The notes: generated from the sequence alone by a model not told the origin. A stretch of 64,000 nt of DNA from Gemmatimonadota bacterium (GCA_016714015.1 JADJNZ010000001.1:868001-932000); one strand, 5' to 3'; counted from the first letter of the stretch, positions 27,399 to 35,748 are shown. Program-made: numbers and translations.

Positions 27399-28319
27399 AT
27401 GCTGCGCACCATCCTCGTCCCGCTCGACGGATCGGCCCTCGCCGAACGCGCACTCCCGATCGCCTGCGACATCGCCCGCCGCGCCGGTGGCGCCGTGCAG
27501 GTCGTCCGCGCCCATGTGCCCATCGCCGTGGTCGGCGCGACGGCCGAGGGCGCGATCTTCTCGCAGGACATGCTCGCCGCCGACGATGCGTTGCGGCAGC
27601 GGGCGCAGAAGTATGCCGACGAGGTCGCGACGAAGTACGCCGCCGAGTGGGGGCTCCGCGTGACGCCCGTGTGCGAGGACGGCAGTCCGGCGGGGCTCAT
27701 CACCGACATCGCCGATCGCTCCGATGCCGACCTGATCGTGATGACCACGCACGGGGCCGGCGGCTTCACGCCCGACTGGCTCGGCTCGGTCGCCGATTCG
27801 GTCATCCGGCACTCGCATCGGCCCGTGCTCGCGCTGCCCGAGAACGATGCACGCCTGGGCGAACCCTTCACGCTCCGCCGCATCCTCGTCACGCTCGACG
27901 GCAGCGACCGCGCCAGCGCGATACTTCCGATCGCCCGCGACCTCGCGATCGCCTTCGGCGCGGCCGTCGACCTCATCCGTGTCGTCGCCCCGTACGTTCC
28001 CGGCGATGTCGTCGCGACGCTGGCCGCCGACCGTCCGGACCCGTTCGGCATCGACGCCGAGACGGTGCACGCCAAGAAGTCGCTCAGCGACGCCGGGGCC
28101 GAACTCGAGAAGGCCGGCCTGAAGGTCACGCACACCGTGCGCGTCGACCTCTCGCCAACGCGCTGCCTGCTGGAGCACGTCAAGGAGACCACGCCGGATT
28201 GCCTCGCGATCGCCACCCAGGGACGCGGAGTGTCGCGGATCTTCCTCGGCTCGGTCGCCGACAAGCTCATCCGGTCGGCCGGTCGGCCGGTCCTCGTGTT
28301 GCGGCCGCACAAGGGCTAG
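27399..28319 (+). CDS. tandem universal stress protein
   Basis: Two UspA domains in one 306-aa chain. Each begins with the strand ILVPLDGS or ILVTLDGS and ends with the nucleotide loop: MTTHGAGGFTPDWLGSVADSVIRHS in domain one (pattern G-x2-G-x9-GS) and ATQGRGVSRIFLGSVAD in domain two. ATP binding is therefore likely. A TAACTT hexamer at 27342-27347 could be the -10 element, leaving a leader of about 45 bases with a GGAG just before the ATG. Confidence 0.93.
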   Translation: MLRTILVPLDGSALAERALPIACDIARRAGGAVQVVRAHVPIAVVGATAEGAIFSQDMLAADDALRQRAQKYADEVATKYAAEWGLRVTPVCEDGSPAGLITDIADRSDADLIVMTTHGAGGFTPDWLGSVADSVIRHSHRPVLALPENDARLGEPFTLRRILVTLDGSDRASAILPIARDLAIAFGAAVDLIRVVAPYVPGDVVATLAADRPDPFGIDAETVHAKKSLSDAGAELEKAGLKVTHTVRVDLSPTRCLLEHVKETTPDCLAIATQGRGVSRIFLGSVADKLIRSAGRPVLVLRPHKG

Positions 28320-28364
28320 TCGGCCTCGCATACCGGGACATCACGCCGGAGTGCCACGCACGGA

Positions 28365-28904
28365 TCAGCGCGCGTAGAGCTCCGGCGTGACGAACGGTGC
28401 GAGCGCATAGGTGACGAGCACCTCGTAGGCGCCCTGCCGGTCGATGCGGCCCGCGGTGAGGATCCCCACCGCCCCCTTGCCGTGCTTCGTCCCGACCTCG
28501 GCGACCAGCGCGTCCATCGCGTGACCGAGTTCGGCACCGCCGCGGATCATCCGTGCGACGGCGTCGGGGAGTGGCATCGCCAGCGATCCACCGATGCCCT
28601 CGCGCCCGTCACGATGCACCACCACGCACCAGGCGCACGAGCGCATCCCCTCGGGGGAATCGACCACGCCACCCTCGAGCCCCAGTCCGAGGTCGGCATC
28701 GAGCGCTTCGCGCGCCGCGCGTGCCCGGTTGCGCGCGCCGGTGATCGTCTCCTCGTCGCCAAAGGGCTGGTCGGGGACGCCGCTCGGCACGGTGACCGAT
28801 TCGACGATCGCACCCGGCGCCGCCCAGGCGAGCACCGCGCGCGCGGCGGCGAGCTTGACGGGATTGGCGGAGCCGACGGCGACGGAGAGGAGGGTCGTAT
28901 GCAT
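28365..28904 (-). CDS. yjjX: inosine/xanthosine triphosphatase (YjjX/DUF84 family)
   Basis: A 179-aa house-cleaning phosphatase that removes ITP/XTP. Family motifs are VAVGSANPVKLAAARA at the N-terminus, PFGDEETITGARNRARAA in the middle and GLEGGVVD for the active site. I chose the ATG at 28904 because the motif starts nine residues later; an upstream start at 28928 would add eight residues. TAGATT lies eight bases before this ATG. Confidence 0.9.
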   Translation of the reverse strand: MHTTLLSVAVGSANPVKLAAARAVLAWAAPGAIVESVTVPSGVPDQPFGDEETITGARNRARAAREALDADLGLGLEGGVVDSPEGMRSCAWCVVVHRDGREGIGGSLAMPLPDAVARMIRGGAELGHAMDALVAEVGTKHGKGAVGILTAGRIDRQGAYEVLVTYALAPFVTPELYAR

Positions 28905-28912
28905 GAGCCGGG

Positions 28913-28918
28913 AATCTA
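28913..28918 (-). promoter_or_regulatory. -10-like hexamer TAGATT before yjjX
   Basis: TAGATT then eight bases then the ATG, inside a 50-bp divergent gap that has the mirror-image arrangement for the CGNR gene. Confidence 0.35.
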
Positions 28919-28942
28919 GGCGCGGCACGCCCGGGGGCGCGC

Positions 28943-28948
28943 TATCTT
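28943..28948 (+). promoter_or_regulatory. -10-like hexamer TATCTT before the CGNR gene
   Basis: TATCTT then CGCCGC then ATG. Same hexamer and six-base gap as at ispH. No ribosome binding site. Confidence 0.4.
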
Positions 28949-28954
28949 CGCCGC

Positions 28955-29581
28955 ATGGCCTCGCGCCCTCCCTCCTCGCCGGGCACCGAGTTCGTCTTCG
29001 TCGGCGACCGGCTCTGGATCGACTTCGTCAACACCGACGACGCTCGGCTCGGCGTCCGCACCGACACCATCGCGAGCTTCGAGCGCTTCGTCGACTGGCT
29101 CGAGGCGGCGCGTGTCCTCGACGCCGAACGGGGCGAAACCCTCCGGCGCCGGGCCGCGCAGCAGCCGTCCGGTGCCGCCGCCGCCCTCGTCGAGGCACGG
29201 CGCGTGCGCGCCGCGCTCCGCTCGCTCGCCGAGCGCGGACGCACCGACCAGGGCGAGCGTGCCCGCGAGGTCGTCCTCGCCGAGATCAATCGCGTGCTCG
29301 GCCGTTCCGTGGGCACGCGCCGCGTGGAGGCCCTCCCCGACGGCGGCTACGCGCGCAGCTTCGTCCCGGTGGGCGACCTCTTCGGCGGTCTGGTGATCCC
29401 CGTGATCGAATCGGCGGTCGACTCACTCGTCCGCGGCGAACTGCTCCGCGTGCACAAGTGCGCCGACCGCCGCTGTCCCCGCCATTTCGTCGATCTCACG
29501 AAGTCCCGCACCCGCAAGTGGTGCGACATGCGCACCTGCGGCAATCGCGCTAAGGCGCAGCGCTGGCGGCGACGGGCTTGA
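28955..29581 (+). CDS. ABATE/CGNR zinc-finger domain regulator
   Basis: A 208-aa protein of the CGNR family of putative stress-response transcription factors. The N-terminal ABATE domain starts FVFVGDRLWIDFVNT. The C-terminal treble-clef zinc finger has CADRRCPRHFVDLTKSR and the diagnostic CGNR (TCGNRAKAQRWRRR). The last 32 bp overlap the convergent sigma factor gene. Confidence 0.9.
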   Translation: MASRPPSSPGTEFVFVGDRLWIDFVNTDDARLGVRTDTIASFERFVDWLEAARVLDAERGETLRRRAAQQPSGAAAALVEARRVRAALRSLAERGRTDQGERAREVVLAEINRVLGRSVGTRRVEALPDGGYARSFVPVGDLFGGLVIPVIESAVDSLVRGELLRVHKCADRRCPRHFVDLTKSRTRKWCDMRTCGNRAKAQRWRRRA

Positions 29582-30164
29582 TGTAGCCCATCGTCTCCGC
29601 GTAGTCGCGCAGCTGCGCCTGCAGCAGCCGTCGCCCGCGGAAGAGCCGCGACTTGATCGTCCCCTCCGGGACACCGAGCGCCGTCGCGATCTCGGCGTAC
29701 TTGAGCCCGTGCAGGTCGCTCATCACGACCGCGTCGCGATACTCGTCCGGCAGCGCGAGGATCGCCGTGACGATCTCCTCATCGAGGAACGAGTCGTAGT
29801 ACTTCCCTTCGGGATCGGTCTCGCCGACCGCCTCGAAGATCTCGCGCCCCTCCTCGTCCTCGAGCGGCTGCACCTCGCGCGCGTCGATGCGCCGCTTGCG
29901 GCTCACGAAGGCGTGGTAGAGGATCGTGAAGAGCCAGGCGCGGATGTTCGTGCCGAGGTTGTACTGCTCCCATCGCTGGAAGGCGCGGAGCATCGTATCC
30001 GAGACGAGGTCCTCGGCGTCGTCGCGCGCGCGGGTGAGCTTGAGCGCGAAGGAGTAGAGCGCGTCGAGGTGGCGCACCGCCTCCTCGTCGAAACGGGCCC
30101 GTCGGTCGGCGCGCTCGCGCTCGCCTGCTCCGATCAGTCCGACACTGGCTGCCATCGTGGCCAT
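29550..30164 (-). CDS. ECF-type RNA polymerase sigma factor
   Basis: A 204-aa sigma-70 group 4 factor. Region 2 includes DALYSFALKLTRARDDAEDLVSD and the DNA-melting helix NIRAWLFTILYHAFVSRKRR. Region 4 has LPDEYRDAVVMSDLHGLKY and the HTH EIATALGVPEGTIKSRLFRGR. No anti-sigma gene is adjacent, so control may come from the TetR gene 16 bases upstream on the same strand. The ATG at 30164 follows GGGAG; a longer frame would run into tetR. Confidence 0.92.
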   Translation of the reverse strand: MATMAASVGLIGAGERERADRRARFDEEAVRHLDALYSFALKLTRARDDAEDLVSDTMLRAFQRWEQYNLGTNIRAWLFTILYHAFVSRKRRIDAREVQPLEDEEGREIFEAVGETDPEGKYYDSFLDEEIVTAILALPDEYRDAVVMSDLHGLKYAEIATALGVPEGTIKSRLFRGRRLLQAQLRDYAETMGYIKPVAASAAP

Positions 30165-30180
30165 GAGAGGGGCTCCCGGA

Positions 30181-30789
30181 TCAGTAGGCGACGGGGCGAC
30201 GCACATGCCCCGCCACGAAGCGCTTGAGGTCGGTGGCGACGCCGTGCATCACGCTCACGTCGCGCTTCATGCGGGCCATCGTCGTCGCGCCTTCGAGGGT
30301 CGCGACGATGAACCGCGACAGCCGCGTGGGATCGGCATCCTCCTCGAGGCGATCCTGCGCCTGCGTGAGCAGCGACGCGATCTCGCTCGTCCAGTTGCGG
30401 AAGACGCGCGCGATGCGGATGCGGAACCCCTCGTCCTTCTCCGCCATCTCCGTCGCCAGCGCGCCGAACGGCGAGCCGCCCTTCATCCCGCGCTCCGCCT
30501 GGATCGCGACGACCGAGTCGATGAAGACGTGCAGTCGCTCGATCGGATCCAACGTCGGCTCGCGCAGGATGGCGAGCCCGCGCTCGCCGAGCACGTCGAA
30601 CTGGCGCGCGAGCACCTCGTGCCCGAGCTCTTCCTTCGACTTGAAGTAGTGGTAGAAGTGGCTCTTGCCACTCAAGCCGGCCCGCTCGATGACGTCGTCC
30701 ACGGAGGTCTGGACGAAGCCCTTCTCGCCGATGAGATCGGCGGCGGCGTCGAGGATCTGGATGCGTCGAGTATTCACGGGGCGAAACAT
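30181..30789 (-). CDS. TetR/AcrR family transcriptional regulator
   Basis: A 202-aa repressor. The N-terminal HTH is RRIQILDAAADLIGEKGF followed by TSVDDVIERAGLSGKSHFYHYF. The C-terminal ligand domain (VLGERGLAIL to the end) resembles the TetR_C group common near detoxification or biofilm genes. The ATG at 30789 abuts a perfect inverted repeat that looks like its own operator, so autoregulation is likely. It is upstream of the ECF sigma gene and probably co-transcribed. Confidence 0.9.
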   Translation of the reverse strand: MFRPVNTRRIQILDAAADLIGEKGFVQTSVDDVIERAGLSGKSHFYHYFKSKEELGHEVLARQFDVLGERGLAILREPTLDPIERLHVFIDSVVAIQAERGMKGGSPFGALATEMAEKDEGFRIRIARVFRNWTSEIASLLTQAQDRLEEDADPTRLSRFIVATLEGATTMARMKRDVSVMHGVATDLKRFVAGHVRRPVAY

Positions 30790-30805
30790 AGGACCGAAAG
30801 TCCTA
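30789..30805. promoter_or_regulatory. putative TetR operator palindrome
   Basis: TAGGAC-N5-GTCCTA, a perfect 6-bp inverted repeat with a 5-bp spacer, touches the first base of the tetR start codon. Position and symmetry fit an autoregulatory operator. Confidence 0.5.
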
Positions 30806-30939
30806 ATCGCCAAACTTTTCACTCGTCTTATTTCAAGTTGTTGCTATTAAACAGCTTACAATCTAGACAAGGTTTGACTGAAACACCCAATGGCCGGGGG
30901 GTTTGCACCCCGGTCCGAAATCGAGGTCGACGGCGACGC
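30806..30939. promoter_or_regulatory. AT-rich promoter region upstream of tetR
   Basis: About 35 percent G+C over 30806-30884, by far the lowest in the window. It lies upstream of tetR and downstream of the helicase stop. A CCGGGG/CCCCGG hairpin near 30893-30913 follows the helicase gene. I see candidate TTGAAA and TTTAAT boxes on the minus strand but no pair with ideal spacing. Confidence 0.4.
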
Positions 30940-33435
30940 TCAGCGACGCTTGCCGCGCTTCGGTGCCCAAGGCGGTCGACCGCCTGCTCCCCCACGGTCG
31001 TCGCGTCCGCCACGCCCCCCGTCACGGCCACCGCGAATGCCGCGGTGCCCATGATCGGTGTCCCGCCCGCCGTGACGCGAGGAACGCGGCGTCTCATCCG
31101 CCGTCCACGGTCGCGACAGCTGCTCCTGCACCTCATGCAGGGAGTCCGCGCGCACGGTCCCGCGCGCACCCCGCGTCACGACGAACCGCAGCGGCCGATC
31201 GAGCACGGGCAGCTCCTCGGCGACCAGGTTCCGCGCGAGCTTCTCCGGCATCTGCAGCCGCGCCACACCGCGCGACGTGCCATCGGGGAGCTCCTCCACC
31301 TCGTAGTGGAGGCTCACGGTGCGATCGCGGATCTCCACCGCCCCCGGCAATGCCATCCAGCGCGCGCGCTCGGCCGCCGGCACGAAGGCGTCCGCAACGA
31401 AGCGGAGCGACGCCGTGCGGAAGCCGTGGAGGTCGTGCACCTCGGCGAGCTGCGCCTCGTACCAGGCCGTGAGTTCGGCGAGCCCCAGCTTCGGCGTGCG
31501 CCCACCGGACCGCCGCCAGACCTCCCGCACCTCGTCGATCGCCGGCCGGTTGCGCGGCACCGCTGGATGGCGCGCTTCGCTCCGCGCGAGCGCATCCGCG
31601 AGCGCGTGACGGGCCTCCGCGGCGTACTCCGGCGGGAACTCCGACAACGGCTCACGTTCATGCTCGAGTTCGAACCCGAAGTACGTCACCTTCGACTCGA
31701 GCGCGAAGGGGCGCTCCTTCCGCCCCGGATCGTACACCAGGCGCGGGACATGCCGCGTCGCATAGCGCCGCACCAGGTCCCCGGGGAGCTGCGTCCCCTC
31801 GATCGCCGCGCGCGGGATCCCGAACTTGTCGGCGAAGTAGCGCAGCGTCCCGGCGATCGCGCCCCAACTCCCGCAGACGCTCGTCTTGCTCACGCGCGCC
31901 TCGTCACCCGTCACCGTGCGCTCGTCGATCACCAGCTGGAAGGGCATGATGCGCGCCACGAGATCGATGAACCGCCGCTCCACCGCCGACGTCGTGCGCG
32001 GCATGCGCGTCGGCAGCGGCAACCCCACCGACCGGTAGATGCTCGCCATCGCGAGGGCGGCGTCCTCCACCGACTTCACCAGCACGCCGCGGCCCTCGGC
32101 CCACCGCTCGATGCTCTCGTCGAACATCTGCCGCGGCAGCCCGTACACCTCGCCAAGGTAGCCGCACTTCTCGAACGCCTCGGCGTACACGTTGTATGTC
32201 GAGAGATGGTCGCTCCCCGGTACGATGAGCCCGGTCAGCTCGCGGTCCTCGCGCGTCATGCGGTGCAGTGATTCCACGCTCGCCATCACCGCGACGTACG
32301 GCAACAACTCGTCGTCGCAATGCACGAGCAGCTCGGCCCACTGCCGGTCCACCGGCATCGCCTCGACCTTGGTGCCGTAGGGCGTCAGCTTGCCCGCGTC
32401 GATGATCCCGCGCGCCTCGAGGAACGCGAGCGCGTTGCGGTACGAGTGCTTGTCGAGCGGCACCGGCAGGTCGAGCTCGTCGGCGCGCACGCCGAGCGCG
32501 GCGCAGGTGAGCGCCACGCGCTCGGAATCCCCGGCCAGCTGGAACTCGGGCGCGGTCGGCTCGAGCTGGTCGAAGCGGATGTCTCGGTCGCTGAGGATGA
32601 ACACCCGCCCGCCCGCCACGCGCCCATGCACGCGCCCCGCCATCTGCAGGATCTCGTTCGCGCCGAGGTGCAGCCGCGTGAGGACGTTGCGCCCCTGCTC
32701 GACGACGTTCGTGAAGCGCGTGTCGTCGATCACGACCGTGTCGAGCCCGCGCACGTTGAGGGCGCTCTGGCCCGCCGCCGTCATCGCCAGGAGGAACGGC
32801 TTCTCCACCTCACCCTCGAGGAAGGGCCGGATCACGCGGATGGGCTCGCCACCGTGATAGAACGCGACCTGCATGCGCGGGTACCGCGCGCCGACGTCGG
32901 CCGCGACCTCCTCCACGCCGGCGCGCGTCGGCAGGAAGACGCCGATGCCGCGCCGCTCCTTGATCGCCTTCTGGAGGAAGCGGTCGTCGAGGAAGTAGAC
33001 CGGCTTCTTCCGCTCCACCTCGACCTTGGCGGCCTTCGCGGGGTCGAACGCCGTCGACTCGATCACATCGGCCGCGGCGAGATAGCGCCGGTAGAACGAC
33101 GGATCGACCGTCGCCGAGAGCCAGATGAAGCGGCAGCCGGTCCGCTTCCCGAGCGCGAGACAGAGCTCGAGCTCGGCGCTCGTCTGGTGGATCTCGTCCA
33201 CCACGAGCGTGTCGTGCGGCCGGATGTCCCCGTCCTGGAACCAGCGCCGCGCGATGCCGGTGGTGACGATCACCACGTTCCAGCTCGGCGTCTCCGGCGT
33301 CGCCTCGCGTTCGCGGTTCACCACGCCCACGCGGAGCGTGTCGGTCGCGAGCAGCGCCTTCGCGATTGGCTTCACGGCGAGCGTCTTGCCCGTGCCGGTC
33401 CCGGCGACGATGCCGAAGCCCTGGCGCGGCCGCAC
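30940..33435 (-). CDS. DEAH-type ATP-dependent helicase with RGG-rich tail
   Basis: An HrpA/HrpB-like superfamily 2 helicase. Walker A is AGTGTGKT, motif II is VVDEIHQ, motif III is LSATVD, and motif VI is QMAGRVHGRVA. A long C-terminal region follows, ending in a tail rich in RGG/GGRG repeats (about residues 785-831), suggestive of RNA binding. The GTG at 33435 is the only canonical start, but it leaves Walker A at residue 12. The same frame stays open upstream to a stop at 33670, and 78 further codons look coding (IIVIAPTRAACETIELGFG). The true start may be non-canonical (for example ATC at 33669), or a base is missing. It follows the secreted coil gene directly. Confidence 0.8.
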   Translation of the reverse strand: MRPRQGFGIVAGTGTGKTLAVKPIAKALLATDTLRVGVVNREREATPETPSWNVVIVTTGIARRWFQDGDIRPHDTLVVDEIHQTSAELELCLALGKRTGCRFIWLSATVDPSFYRRYLAAADVIESTAFDPAKAAKVEVERKKPVYFLDDRFLQKAIKERRGIGVFLPTRAGVEEVAADVGARYPRMQVAFYHGGEPIRVIRPFLEGEVEKPFLLAMTAAGQSALNVRGLDTVVIDDTRFTNVVEQGRNVLTRLHLGANEILQMAGRVHGRVAGGRVFILSDRDIRFDQLEPTAPEFQLAGDSERVALTCAALGVRADELDLPVPLDKHSYRNALAFLEARGIIDAGKLTPYGTKVEAMPVDRQWAELLVHCDDELLPYVAVMASVESLHRMTREDRELTGLIVPGSDHLSTYNVYAEAFEKCGYLGEVYGLPRQMFDESIERWAEGRGVLVKSVEDAALAMASIYRSVGLPLPTRMPRTTSAVERRFIDLVARIMPFQLVIDERTVTGDEARVSKTSVCGSWGAIAGTLRYFADKFGIPRAAIEGTQLPGDLVRRYATRHVPRLVYDPGRKERPFALESKVTYFGFELEHEREPLSEFPPEYAAEARHALADALARSEARHPAVPRNRPAIDEVREVWRRSGGRTPKLGLAELTAWYEAQLAEVHDLHGFRTASLRFVADAFVPAAERARWMALPGAVEIRDRTVSLHYEVEELPDGTSRGVARLQMPEKLARNLVAEELPVLDRPLRFVVTRGARGTVRADSLHEVQEQLSRPWTADETPRSSRHGGRDTDHGHRGIRGGRDGGRGGRDDRGGAGGRPPWAPKRGKRR

Positions 33436-33669
33436 ATCGGACGCGGCCAGCCGTTCGGCGAGGGCGGTCAGCTCGGGACCGCGCGTCCGCCACAGCAGCG
33501 TCTCGAGGTCGAGGCCGAAGCCGAGCTCGATCGTCTCGCACGCCGCACGGGTGGGGGCGATGACGATGATCCGTCCCCGCTCGCCCCCGGTGCGGACGAA
33601 CGCCTCGCGATCCGGCGGCAGGTACGGATCGCGGACCGCGCGGAGACCGTCCTCAGGTGCGTGGACGAT

Positions 33670-34308
33670 CTACTCCGGCTTGCGCTTGCTTTCGGGAGGG
33701 GACTTGGGCTCCGCGGTCTTCGTGCCCGCCGAACCACCGGTCCCTGCCGTGGAGTTCCCTGCGCCGGTCCTTGGGACCGCCGTGGTGCCGCGCGGTGCCG
33801 ATGTCGTCGTGCCCCCGGCGCCGCCGCTGCGCCCCATGAGCGATGCCCGCTCGTTCGCCTCGCGGCGGTTCCGCTCGTCCCGCTCGCGCATCTCCTGGAT
33901 CAGGCGCGCGCGTTCCGCCTGCTGCCGCTGGCGCTCGAGCGCCTGCTCCGCGGGCGACCCGTTCCGACGCTCGTCCGCCTGCTGTTCGCGCGACGACTTG
34001 GTCGTTCGCGCATCCTGTCCCACCTGCGGATCGAATCGCTCGGCGTCGGCATCACGCTGCGTCGGACCGTAGAGCAAGACGCCGTTCGCCGGCTTCTGGC
34101 GCAACGCGGTCGAACAATCGGTCGGTGCGGGCTGCTGCGCGGCCGGCACGCCCGCCATCCAGATGCGGCACTTCCCGGCCGGAGGAAGCATCGTCAGCGG
34201 CACCGTGTCCCGCGACGTCCGAGACTGCGCCACGCCTATCGCCGGGAAGGCGAGTAGCGCGGCCAGGGCCGGCCGAAGCAGTGAGGGTCGCACCGGGAGC
34301 ATCAGCAT
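33670..34308 (-). CDS. secreted hypothetical protein with charged helix
   Basis: A 212-aa protein. A signal peptide (LLRPALAALLAFPAIGVAQS) is followed by a conserved-looking segment LPPAGKCRIWMAGVP with a second cysteine shortly after (APTDC). Residues about 105-160 form a long Arg/Glu/Gln-rich helix (EQALERQRQQAERARLIQEM), then a Ser/Thr/Gly-rich tail. The two cysteines may form a disulfide. Function unknown. The TAG stop touches the extended open frame of the helicase. Confidence 0.65.
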   Translation of the reverse strand: MLMLPVRPSLLRPALAALLAFPAIGVAQSRTSRDTVPLTMLPPAGKCRIWMAGVPAAQQPAPTDCSTALRQKPANGVLLYGPTQRDADAERFDPQVGQDARTTKSSREQQADERRNGSPAEQALERQRQQAERARLIQEMRERDERNRREANERASLMGRSGGAGGTTTSAPRGTTAVPRTGAGNSTAGTGGSAGTKTAEPKSPPESKRKPE

Positions 34309-34356
34309 GAGGACGAGGAAAGGTACCCCTTCGACACTGGGACGTTCAGTCCGGGG

Positions 34357-35436
34357 TCAGTCCCCGAAGCTGATCCCCACCGCCCGGGCGGTCCGCACCA
34401 CGTCGTGGGTCGGGTCGACCCGCTTGGTGTCCCTCAGGGCTTCCTTGATGGGCACCGTCACGATGTTCGGGGTCTGGAGCGCGACCATGTGCCCCCACTT
34501 TCCCGCCGCCACCGCCTCCGTCGCCGCCCCACCGAAGCGGGTCGCGAGCAGCCGGTCATAGCCGGTCGGCATGCCGCCGCGTTGCAGGTGCCCGAGGACC
34601 ATCGACCGGCACTCCTTGCCGGTCTTCTCCTGGATGATGTGCGCCAGCCGTTGGGCGATCCCACCCACGCGACGGGCCTGGCCCGGCATCGACTCACCGA
34701 TGATCGAGGCCTCGCCGCTCTCGTCGTGCGCGCCCTCGGCCACGACGACGATCGCGAACTTCCGGCCTCGCTTGTCGCGCTCCATGATCGCTTCACAGAC
34801 CTTCTCGACCTTCCACGGGATCTCGGGGATCAGCACGACATCCGCCGTCCCCGACACCCCCGAGTGAAGCGCGATGAAGCCCGCGTCACGCCCCATGACC
34901 TCGAGCACCATCACGCGGTCATGGCTCTCGGCCGTGGTGTGCAACTTGTCGATCGCCTCGATCGCCGTCGACACCGCGGTGTCGAATCCGAAGGTCGTGA
35001 CCGTCCCGGACACGTCATTGTCGATCGTCTTCGGGACGCAGACGATGCGCATCCCCTTGTCGACGAGCTTCTGCGCGATGCTGAGCGACCCGTCCCCGCC
35101 GATCGAGATGATCGCCTGGATGCCGAGGTTGCGCGCGTTGTCGATGAGCTCGTCCGAGCGGTCGAAGTTCTTGTAGGTGCCGTCGGCCTGGAGGCGCGGG
35201 AACTCGAACGGATTGCCGCGGTTGGTGGTCCGCAGGATGGTGCCACCGAGGTGCGCGATGCCGCGCACCGACTCCGCGGTGAGCGGCACCACCTCGTCCT
35301 CGCCGAGCAGGCCGGCATAGCCCCGCTTGATGCCGAGGACGGTCCAGCCCTTCGCGATGGCGGAGAGCGTGGCGGCGCGGATGACCGCATTGAGGCCGGG
35401 GGCATCGCCGCCGCCGGTGGAGATCGCGAGACGCAT
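34357..35436 (-). CDS. pfkA: 6-phosphofructokinase
   Basis: A 359-aa glycolytic kinase making fructose 1,6-bisphosphate. The N-terminal loop is STGGGDAPGLNAVIR, the phosphate-donor site is IGGDGSLSIA, and the catalytic segment is PKTIDNDVSGT with the base Asp. The donor pocket pairs Gly (GGDGS, as in ATP enzymes) with Lys (PKTIDND, as in pyrophosphate enzymes). Known proteins with this mixed pair, such as actinomycete ones, use ATP, so I infer ATP, but pyrophosphate cannot be excluded. It lies just downstream of the selW-like gene on the same strand. Confidence 0.93.
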   Translation of the reverse strand: MRLAISTGGGDAPGLNAVIRAATLSAIAKGWTVLGIKRGYAGLLGEDEVVPLTAESVRGIAHLGGTILRTTNRGNPFEFPRLQADGTYKNFDRSDELIDNARNLGIQAIISIGGDGSLSIAQKLVDKGMRIVCVPKTIDNDVSGTVTTFGFDTAVSTAIEAIDKLHTTAESHDRVMVLEVMGRDAGFIALHSGVSGTADVVLIPEIPWKVEKVCEAIMERDKRGRKFAIVVVAEGAHDESGEASIIGESMPGQARRVGGIAQRLAHIIQEKTGKECRSMVLGHLQRGGMPTGYDRLLATRFGGAATEAVAAGKWGHMVALQTPNIVTVPIKEALRDTKRVDPTHDVVRTARAVGISFGD

Positions 35437-35461
35437 GATGAGAGCAGAGGGGAGGGGGAAT

Positions 35462-35496
35462 GACCGGACGGGAGATCCCGCGCTCCCGTCCGGGTC
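35462..35496 (-). terminator. hairpin after the selW-like gene
   Basis: A 13-bp stem (35462-35474 with 35483-35496) with one bulged base and an 8-nt loop directly follows the selW-like stop codon. No T-run follows on the minus strand, so it may attenuate rather than end transcription into pfkA. Confidence 0.4.
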
Positions 35497-35724
35497 CTAC
35501 AGCTTCGACCGGATCAGGCCGAGGATCTCACCGGGCTGTGCATGCCGCCCGAGTTGCTTCTTGGAGAAGAGGAGCGTGTCGTCGAGGGTCACCTCGAAGA
35601 CCCCGCCGCCGGAGGGGATCAACCCCACCTCGGCCTCGGGGAACTCCTCCCGGAGCGCGGCCGCCAGACCGGCGGCCCGTGGCTCGTAGTTTCAGACCGT
35701 GCAGAATTCGATGGTCAGGCGCAT
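35497..35724 (-). CDS. SelW/Rdx-family selenoprotein (in-frame UGA = Sec)
   Basis: A 75-residue thioredoxin-like Rdx (SelT/SelW/SelH) protein whose codon 11 is UGA at 35692-35694. It reads MRLTIEFCTV-U-NYEPRAAGLA, giving the family redox motif CxxU. The rest matches the fold: LREEFPEAEVGLIPSGGGVF, VTLDDTLLFSKKQLGR, then PGEILGLI. Everything after the UGA stays in frame to a TAG. A SECIS-like hairpin lies right after the UGA. Family members are small redox proteins of unclear substrate. The ribosome binding site is weak. The Sec machinery genes (selA, selB, selC, selD) are not in this window. If Sec is not inserted, this would be a broken Rdx gene, but the hairpin argues against that. Confidence 0.85.
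35653..35685 (-). promoter_or_regulatory. bacterial SECIS-like hairpin
   Basis: On the mRNA strand an upper 7-bp stem GGCCGCC/GGCGGCC closes a GGUCU apical loop, with a lower GAGC/GCUC stem separated by an internal loop. The loop starts 21 nt after the UGA. The apical GGUCU is the same as the SelB-binding loop of E. coli fdhF, with similar spacing. Confidence 0.75.
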
Positions 35725-35748
35725 GGTTCACGACGGAAGAACGGGAGT

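Noticed and set aside
32320..34257. Long open frame antisense to the helicase
   Set aside because: Shadow; no recognisable motif and helicase motifs are on the other strand.
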